A stretch of DNA of 64,000 bases from CAZUQP01 sp964622455 (GCA_964622455.1 CAZUQP010000011.1:9574-73573); one strand, 5' to 3'. Shown: positions 27,294-36,131, numbered from the stretch's first letter. The notes: generated from the sequence alone by a model not told the origin. Translations and numbers: made by a program.

Positions 27294-28294
27294 ACCATGC
27301 AGAACAAGGTTATACCAAATGGATAGTTATTATGCTGCTGATGGTTGCGATGCTTGTAGGAATGGAAATTTATTTTGATATGATGCAGAGAAAAGAGCAT
27401 GCAAATACCATTAAAATTAGCGGGACTTACTTAGAAGAAGCAAAAGATGTCCCTCATTTTAAACTAAGCGCGAGTGTGGGTAAAACATTTAGTGAAAAAA
27501 ACCTGCAAGGCCATTGGACGATGATGTTTTTTGGGTTTACCAATTGTGGCATGGTATGTCCAACGACGATGTCTGCATTAAGCGGTATGTATAAAACATT
27601 AGAAAAAACTTTGCCTGCTAATCAACTGCCGGAAGTCGTGATGGTTTCTGTGGATCCAGATCGTGATTCCATTGGGCGCATGAAAGAATATGTCACTTCT
27701 TTTGATTCGCATTTTATAGGCCTTAGGGCGGATATCCAAAAAACCATCGCGCTTGAAAAAGCATTGCATATTGCTGCGGCTAAAATAGAAGCGGGTCCAG
27801 GAAAAAACCAATATACCATCAATCATAGTGCAGAAATTTTATTATTTAATCCGAAAGGACAGTTGCAGGCGTATTTAGATTATCCGCCGACTGCCAAACA
27901 ATTGGCGGAAGATTATCAACTTATTTTAAAAGCAACGGAATTAAAGGGAAAATGGATCATTTTAAATTATTGGGCGGCTTGGTGTGAAAGTTGTATGAAA
28001 GAAATTCCAGAACTGAATCGCTTTTATCAACATCATCAGACTCAAAATGTCGTTTTATATGGTGTTAATTACGATCAGCTGCCGAAAAAAGAATTAACAG
28101 AGGCAATACAGAAAACGCATATTATTTTTCCTGTTTTATTACAAAACCCGGAAGGAATATTTGCGCTGAAAAATATTGAAGCATTGCCTGTCACAGTGGT
28201 TATTAATCCAAATGGCAAAATGGTAAAAAAAATCATGGGAGGCAATACAGAAAAATCTCTCGACAGTCTATTGGCTGATTTAGGCGGTGAGTAA
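27290..28294 (+). CDS. Sco1/SenC-TlpA fusion protein
   Basis: 334 residues with two thioredoxin-fold domains behind one membrane anchor (12-30). Residues 50-215 are a Sco domain with copper-binding C86 and C90 (CGMVC) and His179 (INHSAEI). Residues 216-334 are a TlpA/ResA-like domain with redox C232 and C235 (WCESC) and the cis-Pro ALPVTVV. Sco proteins load copper into CuA, and TlpA-like proteins reduce Sco and subunit II thiols, so the fusion would join chaperone and reductant in one chain (inference from known families). The usual form is two separate genes. It overlaps ctaB and the next gene. Confidence 0.85.
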   Translation: MNHAEQGYTKWIVIMLLMVAMLVGMEIYFDMMQRKEHANTIKISGTYLEEAKDVPHFKLSASVGKTFSEKNLQGHWTMMFFGFTNCGMVCPTTMSALSGMYKTLEKTLPANQLPEVVMVSVDPDRDSIGRMKEYVTSFDSHFIGLRADIQKTIALEKALHIAAAKIEAGPGKNQYTINHSAEILLFNPKGQLQAYLDYPPTAKQLAEDYQLILKATELKGKWIILNYWAAWCESCMKEIPELNRFYQHHQTQNVVLYGVNYDQLPKKELTEAIQKTHIIFPVLLQNPEGIFALKNIEALPVTVVINPNGKMVKKIMGGNTEKSLDSLLADLGGE

Positions 28295-28721
28295 ACTAAA
28301 GAAAAAAATCATGATTATTTTATTATTCATTCTGAGCGGAGCATTGGGGTTTGTTTTTTCTCTTTATCGATATGAAAGTCATCATGAGGAAGTTGTACAG
28401 CAGATTGAGACGTTTCATTACCCTGTGCTATTTGTTAAGCAATTAACAGGTGATCCGCATGCGGGGAAAAAAATATTTAAGCAATTTTGCGCATCTTGTC
28501 ATGGTAATCCAGCTTTAATTGATATCAATGCGCCGCATATCGGAGATCGTGAAGCTTGGAAGTTAAGGCGTAAAATGGGCATGAAATCATTAATGGAAAT
28601 GACGATCAATGGGGCAGGTGCAATGCCTGCGAGAGGGGGTTGTTTTGAATGCAGCGATGCACAATTGCGCGAAGCAGTTCATTATATGTTGAACCAGAGT
28701 ATGTTAGTGCACGGAGAATAA
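28287..28721 (+). CDS. membrane-anchored c5-type cytochrome c
   Basis: 144 residues. An N-terminal membrane helix follows Lys-rich SKLKKK. A single haem site CASCH is followed downstream by MPARGGCFECSDAQL, the c5-type Cys pair also seen in the tetraheme cytochrome at 19099-20667. Probably an electron donor to the caa3 oxidase. The start is GTG 28287, overlapping the Sco-TlpA gene by eight bases. It closes the oxidase run. Confidence 0.85.
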   Translation: MSKLKKKIMIILLFILSGALGFVFSLYRYESHHEEVVQQIETFHYPVLFVKQLTGDPHAGKKIFKQFCASCHGNPALIDINAPHIGDREAWKLRRKMGMKSLMEMTINGAGAMPARGGCFECSDAQLREAVHYMLNQSMLVHGE

Positions 28722-28722
28722 T

Positions 28723-30633
28723 ATGCAGAATCGTAAGGAAATTCAGGAGAAAATGAAACATTTTTCCTTTGAAGAATTACTAGAAGAAGAGGGCGTCAAT
28801 TATCAAGCTCTTTTGCAGGGCGCTATTTTTTTAAACCGATTGGATATGGTGCGGCGTTTATTAGAAGAAGAATCCATTGATTTGAGCAAGATTGATAGGC
28901 AAATAGGTTTAACCCCATTGGGGGAAGCACTTTATTATTTTAATGAAGAAAATAAAGAGGAAAATAAGGTTTATCCGAACCAATATTTTGATCCTGATAT
29001 TATTATTGACTTGATTGATGCTCATCAGGATTTTCAAAATATTTCAGCAGAATTAGAGCTTTTTATAGGAAACCCATCTTTTCGAGAAAAATTAATAGAA
29101 TTATTTCGTAACAAATTAAATGAGGGGGATTTTTTTAACAAACGGCATCAGGGGCTCTATTTTTATCTTTATTATTTTTGTAAAAAATTACCATGTGATT
29201 TTCTTTCTGGTATTGAGTGGCTGTTTGGATTGTATCGTAATATCGATGATCCCTTTCTTGCTTTAGAATATCTTGATAGGTTAGGAAAAAACGATATACA
29301 AGACGTATATCCTATTAAAATTCTCGCTTATTTTTTTGCAGCAAAAAAAGTAAAGTTTTCTGCAATGAAAGATTGGTATATCAATTCAGCGATTCTTGCT
29401 TATCAAGAATTACAAAAAGCTGGCGTTGATAATCATGACATCAAATTATTTTTCGGTTTATTGGCACTTTCCAAAAAACCGCAACAAAAAAGATCATTTA
29501 TTGCTATATTACTTAACTCTCCTCATCTGAAACAAAAAATGATGGATGAGGAATGCTATCAGGAGGTTATGGATCAGGCGAATAGGTTTCCTCAGTTATT
29601 TCCTGATTTTTGCAGGGCGATAGTTTTGTGTGATCCAAAAAAAATGGATGTGATTTATGGGCAATTAATTGATTATGTCTATAACCAAAATGATGAGATT
29701 GAGTTATCGCAAAGAATCGATTCTTTTTTTGCGGCAGCAGAGATCATTGAACAAAGAGAATCAATTATTGATGCTGCAGATTTATATAAAGACATTATGT
29801 ATTTTGGAGTGTTAGAAAAAAATATTTTTTGTGTTAAAAAAAGTATGGATAGATTAATATCCCTAAGAGAACAATATGATTTATCAGCATCAGTCAATGT
29901 ATCACGAAGAGTAGAGCGCGTTCTTCACTTTGGAGATGATTGCATGAATCATTTAAAAGATAGATTTTCACCGCTGCTCATAGAAGCAGATTATCTGCCT
30001 GCAGTAGTTAACCGTATTAACCAATTAAATAGATCAGCTTTTTTCTGTTCTGTTCGCGCATTTTTATATTTATATACCAAGATTTTGTTAATAACTGCTG
30101 ATTTTGATCGAGTGACTAAAGATAAGGTTTCAAAAATACGGAAAGAAGCAAAGAAATATATTGAAAAATGGGCTGAGAATACGGACGATCTTTATGGTTA
30201 TCGAACACTTGCCCGATGGTTCAAGAACATTATTAAGTCTCGGCGAACAATGGAGGATCGAGAAGGGGTGCTGCGTAAACCTGACCTTTTTATCATAACC
30301 AGTGCAAAAACAGTAGATCAACCCGAACTGCGAAGAAATATTAATGAAGCCATAAGACGCTCGTTAATGTTAATGGATATCACGACATGGATAAAGGAAC
30401 AGGAAGAAGATTTGAAACCTATAGACCCTATTGATTTACGTAGAAAACCTAAAAAAGCAGTGGTTATAGAATTAAAAGCAGAGCTAAGCCATGAAGAAAA
30501 AAGACCTGAACGCCCTATCTCTCCTATTGCGCAGATGAATCGATTTTATCAGAAACCCAATCAAGAAGTGCGTGATCAACAGGGCAAAGAAGAAAAAGGA
30601 TTGATTAAAAAAAGTAATAATTTTAGATATTAA
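28723..30633 (+). CDS. unknown 636-residue protein, ankyrin-like N-terminus
   Basis: Not recognised. It has no signal peptide or membrane helix. Residues 15-70 read like one or two ankyrin-type helical hairpins (LLQGAIFLNRLDMVRRLLEE, then GLTPLGEALYYF). The long middle is alpha-helical with Lys, Glu and aromatic residues. The last 60 residues are Glu/Lys-rich and low complexity. Large orphan proteins of this make-up are common among Dot/Icm effectors of Legionellales, but no secretion system is visible here. It begins one base after the c5 cytochrome stop, so it is probably transcribed with the oxidase operon. Confidence 0.6.
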   Translation: MQNRKEIQEKMKHFSFEELLEEEGVNYQALLQGAIFLNRLDMVRRLLEEESIDLSKIDRQIGLTPLGEALYYFNEENKEENKVYPNQYFDPDIIIDLIDAHQDFQNISAELELFIGNPSFREKLIELFRNKLNEGDFFNKRHQGLYFYLYYFCKKLPCDFLSGIEWLFGLYRNIDDPFLALEYLDRLGKNDIQDVYPIKILAYFFAAKKVKFSAMKDWYINSAILAYQELQKAGVDNHDIKLFFGLLALSKKPQQKRSFIAILLNSPHLKQKMMDEECYQEVMDQANRFPQLFPDFCRAIVLCDPKKMDVIYGQLIDYVYNQNDEIELSQRIDSFFAAAEIIEQRESIIDAADLYKDIMYFGVLEKNIFCVKKSMDRLISLREQYDLSASVNVSRRVERVLHFGDDCMNHLKDRFSPLLIEADYLPAVVNRINQLNRSAFFCSVRAFLYLYTKILLITADFDRVTKDKVSKIRKEAKKYIEKWAENTDDLYGYRTLARWFKNIIKSRRTMEDREGVLRKPDLFIITSAKTVDQPELRRNINEAIRRSLMLMDITTWIKEQEEDLKPIDPIDLRRKPKKAVVIELKAELSHEEKRPERPISPIAQMNRFYQKPNQEVRDQQGKEEKGLIKKSNNFRY

Positions 30634-30658
30634 ATTTTATTTTTAACGAGGAGTCATC

Positions 30659-32221
30659 ATGCAACATTATGATGTGATTATTGCAGGCGGCGGGCCAGTG
30701 GGCGCTGCTTTAGGAATAGAATTGGGTCTTCATCAAATTAATACGTTACTTCTTGAGAAATATGCAACACCGCTTTTATCGCCGCGTGCACAATCACTCA
30801 ATGCAAGATCCATGGAATTTTTTATCCGTTGGAAATTAGCGGAAGAATTAAAAGCTAAGCAGCTGCTGCCACCTGATTATCCTATTCAAGGTGTTTGGTG
30901 TTCGGGATTGAATGGTAAAACTTATGCAGTTAGCAGTTCTAATTCAAAATTAAATGATGAAATATCACCTGAGCGCGGTTCGCGTATTCCTTTGTGGTTG
31001 ACGGAAGAAGTGTTGCGTCAACGATTAAATGATTTTCCTTGTGTCACTTTTTTAAAACAGCATGCTGTGATGGATGTGTCTCTTGATAAAGAGACTGTAA
31101 TGATTGATGCGCAAAATCATTTAAATGAACGAATTCAGTTTTCTGCACCCTATGTTGTTGCCTGCGATGGCGCCAATAGCATTGTTCGTAAAAAAGTGGG
31201 CATTGATTTTGAAGCACTTGCAAAACCTGCGCGTGTTATTAATATCATATTTGAATCGCTTGAATTAGCAAAACATATTACAGTTGAAAAAGGAATTTTA
31301 TATTATCTTCTTGAGAGTGAAAGACCCGGTGCGCTTGGGGCGATCGATCTTGCGCGGGGATTATGGTATGCCCAAATCAGAGATGATGGAATTGCTCAAT
31401 CCATTGAAGAAATGAATATCAATTCTTTAATTGAAGAACTGACTGGAATTGTTTTCGCAAAAAAAATTATTCAAGCGCATTTTTGGAATATGCATATTCA
31501 ACTCGCTAATTCTTTTTCTAAAAACAATCGTGTTTTTTTAATGGGGGATAGTGCGCATGCATTTGTACCCACGGGCGGTTTTGGATTAAATACCGGCCTT
31601 GGAGATGTTGTGAATTTTGGTTGGAAATTAGCAGCTGTTATTCAGCAAAAAGCAAAACCAGAATTGCTTAAGACTTACGAACAAGAAAGACGCCCCGTGT
31701 GTTTGAATAATCTTAAAGCGGCACAGAAAAATGCGGATGATATGATGATTCTTCGAAAAGAACATGATCCTCTGAAAGATCCTGAAGGATTTGCTAAAGG
31801 CAATGCGATTCTTGCAAAACAACACGCTCATTCTTTGGGTGCGACCATGGGCTATGCTTATTTTGATTCGCCGTTAACGTTATTACAAAAAGATCAATCT
31901 ACTGTTCCGATGGAAAATTCTATTTATCAACCAACCGTTGCTCCGGGATATTTTTTGCCGCACGTCTCGCTCCCTCATCATTCATCTATTTATAAAATAT
32001 TATCAGCAACTGCCTGGACACTGATTGTTTCTGGCGAAGAAGATTTAAAATTAATTGAAGCATGGCAAGAAAAATTTAATCAACATCATATGAGATTAGA
32101 TATTTTAAATTTACCGAAAAACACCTATGCTATTCAATATATTCTCATCAGACCTGATTGGCAGATTGCATATGCAGAAAAAGATTTGAGGCGAGATTAT
32201 GTTTTCGATTGTTTTAAATAA
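30659..32221 (+). CDS. FAD-dependent aromatic-ring monooxygenase
   Basis: 520-residue class A flavoprotein hydroxylase of the PheA/TfdB/UbiH superfamily. It has an N-terminal Rossmann motif IIAGGGPVGAALGIELG with the Glu of LLLEKY, a DG motif VVACDGANSIVRKKVG and a second FAD motif LMGDSAHAFVPTGGFGLNTG. The C-terminal 120 residues resemble the thioredoxin-like tail of this group. The substrate is unknown. An AACGAGGAG-type ribosome site precedes the ATG. No pathway partners are adjacent. Confidence 0.88.
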   Translation: MQHYDVIIAGGGPVGAALGIELGLHQINTLLLEKYATPLLSPRAQSLNARSMEFFIRWKLAEELKAKQLLPPDYPIQGVWCSGLNGKTYAVSSSNSKLNDEISPERGSRIPLWLTEEVLRQRLNDFPCVTFLKQHAVMDVSLDKETVMIDAQNHLNERIQFSAPYVVACDGANSIVRKKVGIDFEALAKPARVINIIFESLELAKHITVEKGILYYLLESERPGALGAIDLARGLWYAQIRDDGIAQSIEEMNINSLIEELTGIVFAKKIIQAHFWNMHIQLANSFSKNNRVFLMGDSAHAFVPTGGFGLNTGLGDVVNFGWKLAAVIQQKAKPELLKTYEQERRPVCLNNLKAAQKNADDMMILRKEHDPLKDPEGFAKGNAILAKQHAHSLGATMGYAYFDSPLTLLQKDQSTVPMENSIYQPTVAPGYFLPHVSLPHHSSIYKILSATAWTLIVSGEEDLKLIEAWQEKFNQHHMRLDILNLPKNTYAIQYILIRPDWQIAYAEKDLRRDYVFDCFK

Positions 32222-32231
32222 TATTTTTTAT

Positions 32232-32555
32232 TTAAAAAATAACACCGATAAGAAGTCGGTCATGAGCAATGACTTCTGCATAAATGAGCAGTGCAAGTGA
32301 TATCAGAAATCGCACATGCACATCAATGTCATAAATGAATGGCACTTTTACGCCGCCGAAAGCGACCCCTGTGAAGACTGTCAGAATGAGCAAAGGCAGC
32401 CAGGCAAATAAACAAATGGCTAAGATTCGTCGCTTGAATAGTAGAAGTGGTTTTTTTGCTAACCCAGTCCACAAATAAAACCGATAGAGTAATCCACCTG
32501 ATACTAGCGAGAAATCGACAGGGTCGTCCTGTTTGCTTGACTTATCCATAGTCAT
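32232..32555 (-). pseudogene. truncated membrane protein, N-terminal fragment
   Basis: 107 residues that resemble only the first third of a larger family of bacterial membrane proteins (motifs DFSLVSGGLLYRFY, FAWLPLLILTVFTG, IDVHVRFLISLALLIYAE). The frame stops at LIGVIF, where the family would continue through further helices. The truncation point lies against the 3' end of the monooxygenase gene. Probably a degraded gene. The family likeness is from memory, without an alignment. Confidence 0.5.
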
Positions 32556-32672
32556 TTTTATCTCCGTTGGGCGGCATTTTTTTCCATGATTTAAATTATC
32601 TTTGCATAGCCATTGAAAACGATCAATATATTAGTTTTTGACGTTAAAGATCTAGGGAATAGGGGAAGTATT

Positions 32673-32876
32673 ATGCTGGGATGGATTGTGAGGGTACTTC
32701 TGGTTTTAGCGGGTTTTATTACGAGTTTATTCGTTTCGCGCGATGCGCTTAAATTTGATGTTATCCAGATGGTCGTTGCAGTTTTGCTATTTACGCTTTT
32801 AGTGGCGATCGTTGCTTTTTGGCCTATGTTAAAGGCTTGGTTTATGCGTGTAACGAGAAAAGAGAAAAAATTCTAA
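32673..32876 (+). CDS. small two-helix membrane protein
   Basis: 67 residues from ATG 32673, which has AGGGGAAG about eight bases upstream. The open frame runs back 20 codons further without a ribosome site. Two hydrophobic segments (about 4-22 and 30-50) are followed by a basic tail ending RVTRKEKKF. Function is unknown. It lies next to the left att repeat of the tRNA-Met island. Confidence 0.65.
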   Translation: MLGWIVRVLLVLAGFITSLFVSRDALKFDVIQMVVAVLLFTLLVAIVAFWPMLKAWFMRVTRKEKKF

Positions 32877-32882
32877 TTTGAG

Positions 32883-32927
32883 TGGCTATGGGTGGACTCG
32901 AACCACCAACCTCAGCATTATGAGTGC
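32883..32927 (-). repeat. left att repeat: 3' half of tRNA-Met
   Basis: 45 bases repeating the intact tRNA-Met from the anticodon loop to the acceptor stem, with one change. The sequence departs from the tRNA immediately 5' of the anticodon stem, so this is a displaced tRNA fragment and not a gene. Confidence 0.85.
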
Positions 32928-32964
32928 TAAATTTGAATGTGTCTCAGTGAATTCCTATGAGTGA

Positions 32965-33000
32965 TGGGCGGTGGCGAAGTTGGTAGAGGCGGCTTGATTT
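32965..33000 (+). pseudogene. 5' half of a tRNA-Leu
   Basis: The plus strand reads a 7-base acceptor strand, then TGGCGAAGTTGGTAGAGGC and GCTTGATT. This matches the conserved tRNA-Leu 5' half (D-arm and 5' anticodon stem) and then diverges at the anticodon loop. No 3' half follows, so it is a remnant. It sits 38 bases from the tRNA-Met fragment, on the opposite strand. Confidence 0.55.
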
Positions 33001-33009
33001 TTGCCTAGA

Positions 33010-34161
33010 TTACCTGTCATTTCCTATGAAAATATCAAGATACTCTTTATAAACATAAGACTGACCATATTTTTTATCTTTATCTTTTGGCGTAAGAATT
33101 CCTATTTTAATAAATCGTTCAATGACAGTTTGTGCCCCAGCTCTTGTAAAGCCAGTCCATTTCTGGAGGAGAGCATTGTTCACAATAGGTTGTTTATATA
33201 GTTCGCGCAGTACGGGCACAGCACTTTCAGCAGCTCGTTTGCCAAACATTTGTATTTTTTGCATGTCTTTCTCCCTGAGCTTTGTGATTTTATCGACAAT
33301 CTCAATTGCTTCGTTGGCTATTTCAATAACACCATCAAGGAAGAATTCTACCCATTCAAAAATTTTCCCATTATGGTAGCTGAAGAGTTTCTCATAATAG
33401 GTATTTTGATGTTTTTTGAAATAGGACGATAAAAACAAAACAGGGTATTCTAAAAAATTTTCTTTCCATAAGTAAAAAGTAATTAACATTCTTCCTGTTC
33501 TGCCATTGCCATCTAGAAAGGGATGGATAGTTTCAAATTGCGCATGGATTAACCCGGATTTTATCACAGTGGGTATAGGGCTATCTGCATGCAAAAAATT
33601 CTCTAGATCATTAAGAGATGTTTGCATGTCAGCAACAGGTGGTGGAACGAATCTTGCGTTATCAGGCCGGGTGCCGCCTATCCAATTTTGGCTTTTCCTA
33701 AACTCCCCTGGATCACTGAAATGGGTTGCTCGTGCTTCGTGCATAAGTTTCTTATGGAGTTCTCGTATAAACCGCAAGGTGATTGGAAAATCATCTTCTT
33801 TTACACGCTTTATTCCATAGTTAACCGCTTTAATATAATGCAAAATATCATCTACGTCCGATGGAATGTTCGCATTTGTGTTTACTTCTGCCTCAATAGC
33901 ATCAACCATGGTTGCCATGGTTCCTTCAATTTGGCTTGAAGATGCAGCATCTTTTCTTAAATACATAAGAAGGAAAAAATCTATGTCAGGAAGACGTTTT
34001 GTAACCCCATCAAGTTTTCCAATGAGTCGTGTGGCTTTTTCATTTTTTACCAATATGTTATGTGCAAAATCAAAGCCGCTTTTAGGAGGAAATGGGTGGG
34101 GAATGAAGGCCTTGAAGCCTTGTGGTTGCTTTCTAAGGACGCCTATTTCAATTAATTTCAT
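33010..34161 (-). CDS. class II Fic-domain protein with C-terminal winged helix
   Basis: 383 residues. The Fic core is HPFLDGNGRTGR (213-224), the full catalytic HxFxDGNGRxxR motif that transfers AMP or a related moiety to protein hydroxyls. The inhibitory helix SSSQIEG (74-80) precedes the core, which marks class II with self-inhibition by Glu79. An upstream ARFVPPP segment is the usual flap region. Residues 325-383 look like a winged-helix DNA-binding domain, common in this subfamily and used for autoregulation. A perfect palindrome lies 24 bases upstream. It is the only intact gene of the tRNA-Met island. Confidence 0.93.
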   Translation of the reverse strand: MKLIEIGVLRKQPQGFKAFIPHPFPPKSGFDFAHNILVKNEKATRLIGKLDGVTKRLPDIDFFLLMYLRKDAASSSQIEGTMATMVDAIEAEVNTNANIPSDVDDILHYIKAVNYGIKRVKEDDFPITLRFIRELHKKLMHEARATHFSDPGEFRKSQNWIGGTRPDNARFVPPPVADMQTSLNDLENFLHADSPIPTVIKSGLIHAQFETIHPFLDGNGRTGRMLITFYLWKENFLEYPVLFLSSYFKKHQNTYYEKLFSYHNGKIFEWVEFFLDGVIEIANEAIEIVDKITKLREKDMQKIQMFGKRAAESAVPVLRELYKQPIVNNALLQKWTGFTRAGAQTVIERFIKIGILTPKDKDKKYGQSYVYKEYLDIFIGNDR

Positions 34162-34184
34162 AAGTTTATTTTCATCTTTTATTG

Positions 34185-34217
34185 AATAGATACAAAGTAT
34201 GCATGTTTGTATCTATT
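34185..34217. promoter_or_regulatory. operator-like palindrome upstream of fic
   Basis: Arms AATAGATACAAA (34185-34196) and TTTGTATCTATT (34206-34217) are perfect complements around nine bases, GTATGCATG. A further half-like GGATACAAC follows near 34228. The site ends 24 bases upstream of the fic start. With the Fic protein's own winged helix, autorepression is the simplest reading. Confidence 0.65.
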
Positions 34218-34242
34218 TGGTCAAGAGATGGATACAACTTTT

Positions 34243-34500
34243 TTAGTTTAAATTGAGGTGAGGTAATGGGGCAATCATCCGGGTGCTTATTGGCGATTCT
34301 CTACGATCGTCATTATCGACACATAGTATAGGGCATAGCTTCAAGAGTGGAATTGCATGATGTGCATATTCTGTTTGTGATGGGATAACACCCTTGAGAG
34401 TATCTTCCAGATTATCTTTATTGCAGGAGATAAGTTTTAGGATAGGCGATAATGTTGCTGCGTCGAAATTAGGGATAATATCTTTAAAAAAATTAGTCAA
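34243..34500 (-). CDS. short hypothetical frame, possibly a gene fragment
   Basis: 85 codons from a TTG, ending in LPHLNLN. The frame stays open about 20 codons further upstream without an ATG, and composition is protein-like (FFKDIIPNFDAATLSPILKL). The start seems to be missing, which suits a 5'-truncated remnant in a decayed island. No family was recognised. The rest of 34501-34687 is AT-rich and non-coding apart from the promoter noted below. Confidence 0.3.
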   Translation of the reverse strand: MTNFFKDIIPNFDAATLSPILKLISCNKDNLEDTLKGVIPSQTEYAHHAIPLLKLCPILCVDNDDRRESPISTRMIAPLPHLNLN

Positions 34501-34624
34501 AGTTGTCAGGCGCCGAAAGTGAGGGAATAGAGAATTTTTATAGAAGCCATAAAAGAAGCTAGTTGTTCATTTCTTTATGTTTTATTATATTTAAAGTGTG
34601 TTTAATATCATTTTGAGATATTAA

Positions 34625-34654
34625 TTGCATTTTAGATATATTTCTTGTTATAGT
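34625..34654 (+). promoter_or_regulatory. putative sigma70 promoter of the AbiE operon
   Basis: TTGCAT (34625-34630) and TATAGT (34649-34654) are 18 bases apart, ending 33 bases before the AbiEi start. The match to consensus is moderate. Confidence 0.4.
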
Positions 34655-34687
34655 AATAGTGTAAATAATAGCTTATTTAGATATTGT

Positions 34688-35513
34688 ATGAACTTAAAAT
34701 ATAATGATGCTCAGGCAGGCATAGGCCAAGCGGAAAGGCATGTTTTAGATGCCATGAGCCGTGTTGGGAAGCCTGTAATGCGTGCGAGTGACTTAGAAAA
34801 TGAACTAGGTTTTACTAGAGCAATATCAAACCTAATGCTCTCTCGACTCTGCAAAAAAGGCTGGATACAGCGTCTACGATCAGGAATTTATCGTATTGTT
34901 CCTCTCGGATCTGAAAGCGTGAATCCTATACCAGAAGATGCTTGGGCTATTGCTGTAGAGTTATTTTCTCCATGTTATATTTCTGGTTGGACGGCAGCCG
35001 AGCATTGGGAGTTAACAGAGCAGATTTTTAATTCAACTGTTGTATTCACAACGAAGAAGCAAAGAAAAAACGAGCTTCTGATTTCTGGCTTGAAATATAG
35101 AACTAAATCAATTGCACCGGAGGATATTTTTGGCATAAAAAAAAATATGGTCTAGCAATACACAAATACAGATTGCAGATCTTCACCGAACCATCATCGA
35201 TGTTTTGGATGATCCTGAAATTGGGGGTGGTGGGCGACACACAATAGATATTGTCAGAGAATACTTTCAGCACAAAGAAGCAAATCCCGAGATGTTATGC
35301 CAATATGCGGAAAAATTGGGACATGGAGCTGTTTTTAAACGATTAGGGTTTATCGTGGAAAACCTCAAACAGTTTCCGCTATCACTACTAGAAAAGCTAC
35401 ACACAAATATTAAGACGGGAATCATCAATCTCGATCCGCATGGATCAAGTACCGGACCAATTATTACTAAATGGGGAATTCGCGTTAATATCCCTTTAGG
35501 CGATCTTACATGA
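34688..35513 (+). pseudogene. AbiEi-type antitoxin, frameshifted
   Basis: The first frame (34688-35155) has the N-terminal winged helix (ASDLENELGFTRAISNLMLSRLCKKGWIQRL...GIYRIVP) and the AbiEi core (YISGWTAAEHWELTEQ). It ends just after a run of nine A residues (about 35137-35147). Removing one A joins it to a second frame running to 35513 that contains LHRTIIDVLDDPEIGG and the C-terminal helical part. Together they make a full-length antitoxin of about 275 residues. The break is decay, an assembly error in the homopolymer, or slippage. Confidence 0.75.
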
Positions 35514-36131
35514 TTTTAAAACAAGAAATATCATCGCTCGCTAGCACTTTGCAATTGCCACCAACAACAGTGGAAAAAGATTATGTTTTGAGCTGCAGTG
35601 GATCTTATACTCTCTCAGCTTGATTTATCACAATTAAAAGCAGGCTGGGATGATCAGCTTGGTCATCAATTAGAGGTGTTACCTCCTGCGGAAAGTTTTT
35701 ATAACGATTTAAGGCCAGCTTTATCATGGTGGATAGATGAGCATTCTGCTGAGCCAGTTCTTGCTACAATTTCCCAAAAAGAAGGGGAAATACTATTACC
35801 GCGAGTACATTTCCCAGAACTTGCAATCATGCAAGCAAAAAGAATTGGTATTGGGCAGGATACTAATATTACATTCTCAAGATACATTGATCAAATTAGA
35901 TATGCGGCGCGAAATAGATTGTGCATTGAAGTTGGATATCATGGCGCAAGGCGATTGGTTCAGCCATATTCATTGAGACAGCCTAGAACAGGAAATCAAC
36001 TATTATACGTTTATGAATTGACAAGAGGTGCTGCCAGAACTAATCAGATTAAAGCGTATAAAACTAACGAAATTGTAAGTGCTGAAGTAAAACAACAGTC
36101 TTTTTCGCCAAGATATGTGATCGAGCTGTGA
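35510..36131 (+). pseudogene. AbiEii-type nucleotidyltransferase toxin, internally deleted
   Basis: An ATG overlaps the antitoxin stop by four bases (ATGA), as in intact AbiE operons. The first 30 codons (LKQEISSLASTLQLPPTTVEKDYVLS) are the typical AbiEii N-terminus. The frame then breaks near 35596 and resumes in another frame with a C-terminal region, DLILSQLDLSQLKAGW to SFSPRYVIEL, as found at the end of longer AbiEii-like proteins. The nucleotidyltransferase catalytic centre is missing, so the toxin should be dead. Confidence 0.7.

Noticed and set aside
33506..34189. Several plus-strand frames of 100 or more codons over the fic gene
   Set aside because: They are shadows of a gene with full catalytic motifs on the other strand.
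35598..36131. Independent 177-residue gene
   Set aside because: Its start is a poor TTG inside the AbiEii frame, and its sequence fits the C-terminal part of longer AbiEii-like proteins, so it is better read as part of the broken toxin.
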